Assembly: GCA_040772085.1 (NCBI GenBank)
Contig: JAXGYU010000001.1
Span: 2,232,001-2,296,000 of the forward strand
Direction of reading: 5' to 3'
Source of the DNA: JAXGMV01 sp040772085
Lineage (GTDB): Bacteria; Chloroflexota; Anaerolineae; Anaerolineales; Anaerolineaceae
Length of the DNA stretch: 64,000 bases
The position numbers and the translations under genes are program-made. Shown here piece after piece: positions 59,847-64,000 of this stretch; position 1 is the first letter of the stretch, and every line of letters starts with the position of its first letter. The notes beneath the pieces are model-generated. The model was not told the DNA's origin and did not search any database. It saw nothing but the letters and a program-made list of their open reading frames with translations.

Positions 59847-61061
59847 ATGGAAGTTGTCATCATCGGAGCAGGGGCGTCAGGGCTGCTGGCAGCCATTGAA
59901 ACGGCAAAAAACGGCGCGGCTGTCACTTTACTGGAGAAGAATAAATCCGTTGGCAGAAAGCTGCTCGTCACGGGCAGCGGACGCTGCAACCTCAGCAATG
60001 CCAACGCCCGCGCTGATCGTTATGTGAGCAGCGAACCCGCCTGGCTTGAGACAGTGTTTGCCGGCGCTGGTGTGAGAGATACGCTCAATCTGTTCGAACG
60101 TCTCGGCGTGCCGGTCAAAATGACGGATGATGGCTGGTATTACCCGCTTTCCGAGTCAGCCCAGACGGTCGTGGACGCGCTGCATGCTGCACTGCGTCAG
60201 GCGGGTGTTTCGATCCAGACGGAGCAAGACGTCATCAACCTTACGCTTGCTGACGATTCATTTCGCATAGCCACTAAATCGGCCAACGCTGAGAGAACCT
60301 GGCGCGCTGACCGCGTGATCGTCGCGGCAGGCGGCAAAGCCTACCCGGAGCTCGGGTCAACCGGTGATCTCTTCCCAATGCTGACTGCGCTGGGTCACAG
60401 TCAGATTCCGCTGAGGCCAGGGTTGGCGCCGATAGCTTGCGAACTCGGTGAATTTGCTGCTTTGAAAGGGCAGCGCTTTGACGCTGCCGTCCGACTGCTG
60501 GATGCCGATGGTGGACTTCATGCGGAAACGCGGGGCAATATGATCGTAACGGACTGGGGCTTTAACGGTCCTGCGGTGATGGACCTGAGCAATTTCCACA
60601 ATCCGGAGCATACATCAATCCTCGAGATTGACTTGCTCGCGCCTTACCGGACGGTTTTTGAAGAAATGCTGCGTATCAACAAAACTACATGCATGACTGC
60701 CGGCGTTCTGCTCGGTGCGTTCCTGCAGCCCAAGGTGCGCGATTACGTGCTGCGATTGAGCCAGGTGGCGGCGCAGACTGCGCTTGCCGGCATGACGGAT
60801 CAGCAATTGGCCAGGCTCAGGCAGGCGTTGAGCCACAGCTGCTTTGCGATCAAAAGCTTGCGCGGCTATAGTCAGTGTCAGGTCACACGCGGCGGTATCC
60901 CACTGTCAGAGGTCAATCCAGAAACGATGGAAAGCCGGCATGTGCGAGGTTTGCACCTGTGTGGGGAATTGCTGGATGTTGTTGGTCCGTGCGGTGGATA
61001 TAACCTGCAATTCGCGTTCAGCACCGGCATGATTGCCGGGCGGAGCGCGTCACAAGCGTAA
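59847..61061 (+). CDS. HI0933/BaiN-family flavoprotein (NAD(P)/FAD-dependent oxidoreductase)
   Basis: A 404-residue FAD protein. The dinucleotide motif VVIIGAGASGLLAAIETAK is followed by VGRKLLVTGSGRCNLSN, the HI0933-family signature, and at the end QVTRGGIPLSEVNPETMESR and GLHLCGELLDVVGPCGGYNLQFAFSTG. Members have been described as aminoacetone oxidase-like or bile-acid-modifying enzymes, but most are uncharacterised. The gene is monocistronic and probably leaderless. Confidence 0.92.
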   Translation: MEVVIIGAGASGLLAAIETAKNGAAVTLLEKNKSVGRKLLVTGSGRCNLSNANARADRYVSSEPAWLETVFAGAGVRDTLNLFERLGVPVKMTDDGWYYPLSESAQTVVDALHAALRQAGVSIQTEQDVINLTLADDSFRIATKSANAERTWRADRVIVAAGGKAYPELGSTGDLFPMLTALGHSQIPLRPGLAPIACELGEFAALKGQRFDAAVRLLDADGGLHAETRGNMIVTDWGFNGPAVMDLSNFHNPEHTSILEIDLLAPYRTVFEEMLRINKTTCMTAGVLLGAFLQPKVRDYVLRLSQVAAQTALAGMTDQQLARLRQALSHSCFAIKSLRGYSQCQVTRGGIPLSEVNPETMESRHVRGLHLCGELLDVVGPCGGYNLQFAFSTGMIAGRSASQA

Positions 61062-61084
61062 GCGATGATTTGTTGTATTAAAAT

Positions 61085-61906
61085 TTAGCCAGGCGGGAAA
61101 ATCAGCTTGACCATATAGTCCACCAGTTGTGGATCGAACTGCGTCCCGTGGCAGCGTACCAACTCTTTGAGGGCGTCCTCTTTGGTGATTGGTTTGCGAT
61201 ACGCGCGACCGCCGATCATGGTGGCGAACGCGTCAACGATTGCCAGAATTCTGGCGCCGAGCGGAATGCCATCGCCGTACAGGCCATCGGGGTAGCCTGA
61301 TCCGTCGTAATGTTCGTGATGATGTCGAACCAGCGGCTGAATTTCTGCCAGGAGCGCAGAAGGTTGCATCAGCATGGCGCTGTATTCAGGGTGCCGTTTG
61401 ATTGAAACCCATTCGTCATGGCTGAGAGGACCGGGTTTCACCAGCGTTTCTCGCGGGATGATTCCTTTTCCAATATCATGCAGGCGGCCGGCAAGCTTCA
61501 GATTTTCGAGTTCCTGGCTCGTCAGTCCGGCAGCTAACGCCAGTTTTTTCACCCACAGGGAAGAGGTGATACTGTGCGCGCGCATATCACAGCGATCAAC
61601 CGCGTCAGCCAGCCGCAGTAAAGTGCGGATGTATTTCTGATCCAGGTCTGGGTTGACCGGTGTTTTGTGCACCTTCAACGCCGTCATCTCGGGCTTGAAA
61701 GGCGTGCCCGTGATGTCGTTCATATTTTGCTGGCTGTCCAATGGAATATCGCTCTGATAAAGCAGGAAGAATTCGTGAGAATACTCTTTACGCCCCGCTT
61801 CGACAGGGATCATGATATTCATTGCGCCTTGCAATAAATAGAGAGGTGTTTTGTTGACAGCGCCATTCATATCAGCGCCGTCTGCGCTTTCAGAGATATA
61901 GAACAT
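61085..61906 (-). CDS. HD-GYP domain protein, putative c-di-GMP phosphodiesterase
   Basis: A 273-residue protein. The N-terminal 90 residues are unassigned; the HD-GYP domain follows with AGRLHDIGKGIIPRE, the HPEYS segment, HHHEHYDGSGYPDGLYGDGIPLGARI and VDAFATMIGGRAYR. The GYP loop is intact, which suggests active cleavage of cyclic dinucleotides. A CAGG site lies five bases before the ATG. It is the last gene of the cassette, 12 bases after the NHLP-clan gene. No receiver domain is present; the N-terminal region may be the sensor. Confidence 0.9.
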   Translation of the reverse strand: MFYISESADGADMNGAVNKTPLYLLQGAMNIMIPVEAGRKEYSHEFFLLYQSDIPLDSQQNMNDITGTPFKPEMTALKVHKTPVNPDLDQKYIRTLLRLADAVDRCDMRAHSITSSLWVKKLALAAGLTSQELENLKLAGRLHDIGKGIIPRETLVKPGPLSHDEWVSIKRHPEYSAMLMQPSALLAEIQPLVRHHHEHYDGSGYPDGLYGDGIPLGARILAIVDAFATMIGGRAYRKPITKEDALKELVRCHGTQFDPQLVDYMVKLIFPPG

Positions 61907-61918
61907 AGTGACCTGTGA

Positions 61919-62239
61919 TTATCTGACTGAGACTTTCTGCTTCCTTGCGGCGTGTTTTTCACTCATGGCTGCATTCAACTGGCTGGCGAAATCTGCCAGC
62001 GTGGCGGCTTTGATCATACCCAGTTTGGCGCGGGTCGCGGGCGAAAATCTGAAATGCTCATTCAGATAGCCGCGATCGATTGTTGCTACCGGGTCGGCCA
62101 GAAGGCTGGCGCAAAAACGCTTGTTGATGATAGCCGCATGCAGCAGCCGGCTGAATTCTGCTTCAACGAGATTCTTTTTTGTAAGAGTCAACTTAGTCGC
62201 GAAAGTAGTCGTAAAGTAAATCTCTCGGTTATTTAACAT
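61919..62239 (-). CDS. NHLP-clan (Os1348-like) small protein
   Basis: A 106-residue protein. The core EFSRLLHAAIINKRFCASLL ADPVATIDRGY and the end KAATLADFASQLNAAM match the pattern of Os1348-family nitrile-hydratase-leader-like proteins, in which a short helical domain resembles RiPP leaders. The C-terminal tail (SEKHAARKQKVSVR) has no cysteine or Ser/Thr-rich core, so it is probably not itself a RiPP precursor. It overlaps DUF5317 by seven bases and is followed closely by the HD-GYP gene. Function unknown. Confidence 0.62.
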   Translation of the reverse strand: MLNNREIYFTTTFATKLTLTKKNLVEAEFSRLLHAAIINKRFCASLLADPVATIDRGYLNEHFRFSPATRAKLGMIKAATLADFASQLNAAMSEKHAARKQKVSVR

Positions 62240-62808
62240 TTTTCACCTTGTGGGTCACTTAAGGACCATATGAATAAAAATGCGCCCAGGGAGATAAACA
62301 CATCTCCGATGCTAAATGCAGAGTGCAATGGGAACCACTGGGGAGTGACGATTCGGTCGGAGAGGATAGCGAGCCTGGTATTGTCCAGCGCGAGGATCAT
62401 GTCCTTGCTGTAGCCGGCCCGACTACCCAGCACCAGCACCGATTCAGAAACGGATGGCTTCATTCGTTTGAGCGTCTCAATCGTGATCGGCATCCATCCG
62501 CCGTTGGCGGCAATGACGACCAGGTTGAGCAGCAAGCCAACCATTAAAGCCCAAAAACCGGGCGCCCGAAGGTTTGCGACAGCAAACACAAGCAACCCGA
62601 TCATTGAGAAGATCTGGATAGGAGGAATAGCCCAGTCTGGCATGGCCCGTGCGGTGAAAGGTATCTGGAACGCGATGATCTGCGGTACCATGGCGATAAC
62701 GAGCAACCACGCCAGTTTAAGTTCCCTGATTATTAATGTTCTGCGATAGATCCTAGCTCTGATTGCGGAAGCTAATAGACCTGATAGAACGGCTAGCAGT
62801 AAAACCAT
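62233..62808 (-). CDS. DUF5317 family membrane protein
   Basis: A 191-residue membrane protein with four or five helices. The segment LNLVVIAANGGWMPITIETL is characteristic of DUF5317, and LDNTRLAILSDRI ... FSIGDVFISLGAFLFIW completes the family pattern. The family is common in Chloroflexota and Firmicutes and has no known function. No ribosome site is visible; a hairpin ends nine bases before the ATG. It overlaps the NHLP-clan gene. Confidence 0.8.
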   Translation of the reverse strand: MVLLLAVLSGLLASAIRARIYRRTLIIRELKLAWLLVIAMVPQIIAFQIPFTARAMPDWAIPPIQIFSMIGLLVFAVANLRAPGFWALMVGLLLNLVVIAANGGWMPITIETLKRMKPSVSESVLVLGSRAGYSKDMILALDNTRLAILSDRIVTPQWFPLHSAFSIGDVFISLGAFLFIWSLSDPQGEKC

Positions 62809-62817
62809 TTACCGTTT

Positions 62818-62849
62818 CCGGAGTCGACAGGGTATGGCCCCGTCTCCGG
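62818..62849 (-). promoter_or_regulatory. Hairpin directly upstream of DUF5317 start
   Basis: On the minus strand CCGGAG-ACGGGG-CCATA-CCCTGT-CGA-CTCCGG folds into a 12-bp stem with a three-base bulge. It ends nine bases before the ATG, where a ribosome site would be expected, so it may control translation. No T-run follows, so it is not a terminator. Confidence 0.5.
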
Positions 62850-62866
62850 CTGGATGAGATTGAAAA

Positions 62867-62962
62867 TTAGATACCGGTTGCTCCGGGGGCACCAGCACCG
62901 AGAACGAACAGCGCGACCATGACGACCAGGAGGACGAGGCGAAGATCGATTGATTTGAACAT
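62867..62962 (-). CDS. 31-residue hydrophobic peptide
   Basis: A short gene with a well-placed AAGGAG site (seven bases before the ATG). The product begins MFKSIDLRL, has a hydrophobic stretch (VLLVVMVALFVLGAG) and ends PGATGI. It could be a single-helix membrane peptide or a secreted signal peptide. It lies between the BTAD regulator and DUF5317, 58 bases from the latter. Too short for family assignment. Confidence 0.6.
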   Translation of the reverse strand: MFKSIDLRLVLLVVMVALFVLGAGAPGATGI

Positions 62963-63024
62963 GGCAAACTCCTTGAACTAGTTTTAATCTACACCAAATT
63001 ATCGGAAACTGTGGTCACAAATCA

Positions 63025-63048
63025 GGCATTAAAACGGGATAAAATGCC
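63025..63048. promoter_or_regulatory. Inverted repeat upstream of the 31-residue peptide gene
   Basis: GGCATT and AATGCC separated by 12 bases, 63 bases before the peptide start codon, in the 161-base gap behind the BTAD regulator gene. A GATAAT box lies between it and the gene (minus strand). Possible activator site. Confidence 0.4.
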
Positions 63049-63123
63049 ATAAACATATTAATTACGCATTATGACTATTAAGTAATCGTGAGGACGTTAA
63101 TTGAATTTACTACCCGTAGCGCG

Positions 63124-64000
63124 TTATTCGCTGAGCAGTTGATTATAGAGACGTTTGGTTTGCTGTGAAGGCTCGATGCCGATCTCGTTTTGCAGCAGTT
63201 CAACCATCTGCTGATACTGCTTGACCATGCCGGCGCGGTTGCCGATGGCAGAGAAAATCCGGAATGCCAGCCGGTACGCATCCTCCAGCAGGTTATCCTC
63301 CACAATCGCGCGCTGACAGTATTCCATCGCCAGGTCATGGTTGGACTGACCGAGATAAATCTCGGAAACCTGCATCAGCGCGGCCAGGTAATTCTGACGC
63401 AGGATGACCCTGGGGCTCGCGACCCACTCATAATCCAGATCGGAGAGGTAGCTGCCGCGATAATTGCGGATCGCCTCGCGCAAATGTGAGAGCTTCTGCA
63501 TCTCGTCGCGGCTCTGATTCGCCAGGCCCAGCGAGCGCAGGAACATCTCGACGTCGTATTCGTAATCCATCTTGTTGTTGAAGCGGTAGAGCTCCTGTTC
63601 AAGCAGCACGGCATCTTTGCCAAGCGCGCGCCGCAGGCGGTAGATGGTATTTTTGAAGCGGAAGCGCGCGTCCTCAGGTGAGGCGTCGGGCCAGAAGTTG
63701 AGACAGATCTCCTCACGCGTCAGCCCTTCGGTGTGCGCCAGCAGCATGAAGAGCAGGTCACGCGCGTATTGAGTCTGCCAGTCGGAGCTCGAGATAATGC
63801 TTTTGTTGATCTGCACCTGCACCCGGCCCAGCGCGCGGATGTAGATGGTTGCCGGCGCGAAGGGAATGGCGCGCGCGGTTTCACGCAGGTGGCGCCAGAA
63901 GACCGGCAGCTTCTCCTTGAAGCGGCTGATCTCGCGCCAGAGCAAATCGATCTCTTCGGTGATGAAATCAGCCGTCATAGCGCGCAGTCGTGCCTCGAAA
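63124..64000 (-). CDS. BTAD-domain (SARP/AfsR-like) transcription regulator, C-terminal part
   Basis: C-terminal 292 residues of a regulator cut by the right edge; the frame is still open at the boundary, so the ATG at 63978 need not be the start. A winged-helix DNA-binding domain (TREEICLNFWPDASPEDARFRFKNTIYRLRRALG) is followed by the bacterial transcriptional activator domain (LREAIRNYRGSYLSDLDYEWV ... SEIYLGQSNHDLAMEYCQRAI). In SARPs the winged helix is N-terminal; here about 60 or more residues precede it, as in large MalT/AfsR-like Chloroflexota proteins with upstream ATPase and TPR parts. Likely regulator of the downstream cassette. Confidence 0.88.
   Translation of the reverse strand, partial: FEARLRAMTADFITEEIDLLWREISRFKEKLPVFWRHLRETARAIPFAPATIYIRALGRVQVQINKSIISSSDWQTQYARDLLFMLLAHTEGLTREEICLNFWPDASPEDARFRFKNTIYRLRRALGKDAVLLEQELYRFNNKMDYEYDVEMFLRSLGLANQSRDEMQKLSHLREAIRNYRGSYLSDLDYEWVASPRVILRQNYLAALMQVSEIYLGQSNHDLAMEYCQRAIVEDNLLEDAYRLAFRIFSAIGNRAGMVKQYQQMVELLQNEIGIEPSQQTKRLYNQLLSE

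Noticed and set aside
62818..62849. c-di-GMP riboswitch
   Set aside because: The stem does not contain the GEMM core motifs; only the neighbouring HD-GYP gene suggested it.
1..64000. In-frame UGA selenoprotein genes in the window
   Set aside because: No supported gene shows an internal TGA continuing into conserved sequence; selenoproteins must be elsewhere.
1..64000. Insertion sequences or prophage genes
   Set aside because: No transposase, integrase or phage structural motif was found on either strand.

Overview
The window looks like a chromosome fragment from an anaerobic or facultative Chloroflexota bacterium, most likely class Anaerolineae. The grounds are three lipoprotein solute-binding proteins with TEAPA-type linkers, a DUF2089 operon, an NHLP-clan protein beside DUF5317, a BTAD regulator at the right edge, and the mix of group 4 hydrogenase, NrfHA and peptide-scavenging genes. 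This is inference from gene content; there is no rRNA gene to confirm it.

1-7.4 kb (minus strand): a nine-gene membrane-bound, complex I-related [NiFe]-hydrogenase operon, cut by the left edge. The catalytic subunit keeps both nickel-binding CxxC pairs, so it is a hydrogenase and not NuoD. 7.5-12.8 kb (minus): an N-acyl-D-amino-acid deacylase, a site-2 protease, a selenocysteine tRNA, a PAP2 phosphatase, a nucleotidyltransferase and an unknown gene. 13-16.8 kb (plus): a peptide ABC importer with a binding protein and two permeases but no ATPase gene. 16.9-18.7 kb: an A/T-richer ECF sigma/anti-sigma pair and a gene-free stretch full of inverted repeats. 18.7-26.8 kb: alanine racemase, a class A beta-lactamase-like protein, and a second importer set (binding protein, GT-C-like membrane protein, two permeases), again without ATPase. 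26.8-33.8 kb: small and regulatory genes, MFS exporter, rhomboid, guanylate kinase, an FmdB zinc ribbon and a membrane metalloprotease-like protein.

33.8-36.2 kb: a nine-heme cytochrome c with a cytochrome b/c fusion, a probable quinone-linked electron-transfer module. 36.4-39.7 kb: a MacAB-like efflux system. 39.8-41.9 kb: serC-serA, the latter of the Lys-type phosphoglycerate dehydrogenase class. 41.9-47.5 kb: M32 carboxypeptidase, L,D-transpeptidase, a dolichol-phosphate-mannose-synthase-like transferase, rsmA and a secreted nuclease. 47.6-49.4 kb: nrfHA for nitrite ammonification. 49.6-54.6 kb: a DUF4256 gene, an orphan third binding protein, tRNA-Phe and a nucleobase permease preceded by a leader with a short ORF and an intrinsic terminator. 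54.8-61.1 kb: a CPA1-type antiporter, a YgeY-like M20 hydrolase, a cold-shock gene with a terminator-like leader, a heme O synthase-like operon and a HI0933-type flavoprotein.

61.1-64 kb (minus): a compact cassette (BTAD regulator, 31-residue hydrophobic peptide, DUF5317 membrane protein, NHLP-clan protein, HD-GYP protein) that is the best candidate here for an undescribed system.

Taken together the cell appears to take up peptides and D-amino-acid compounds, dispose of electrons through H2 and nitrite, and use selenium. Several genes have a TATAAT box six bases before the start codon, which suggests leaderless transcripts.
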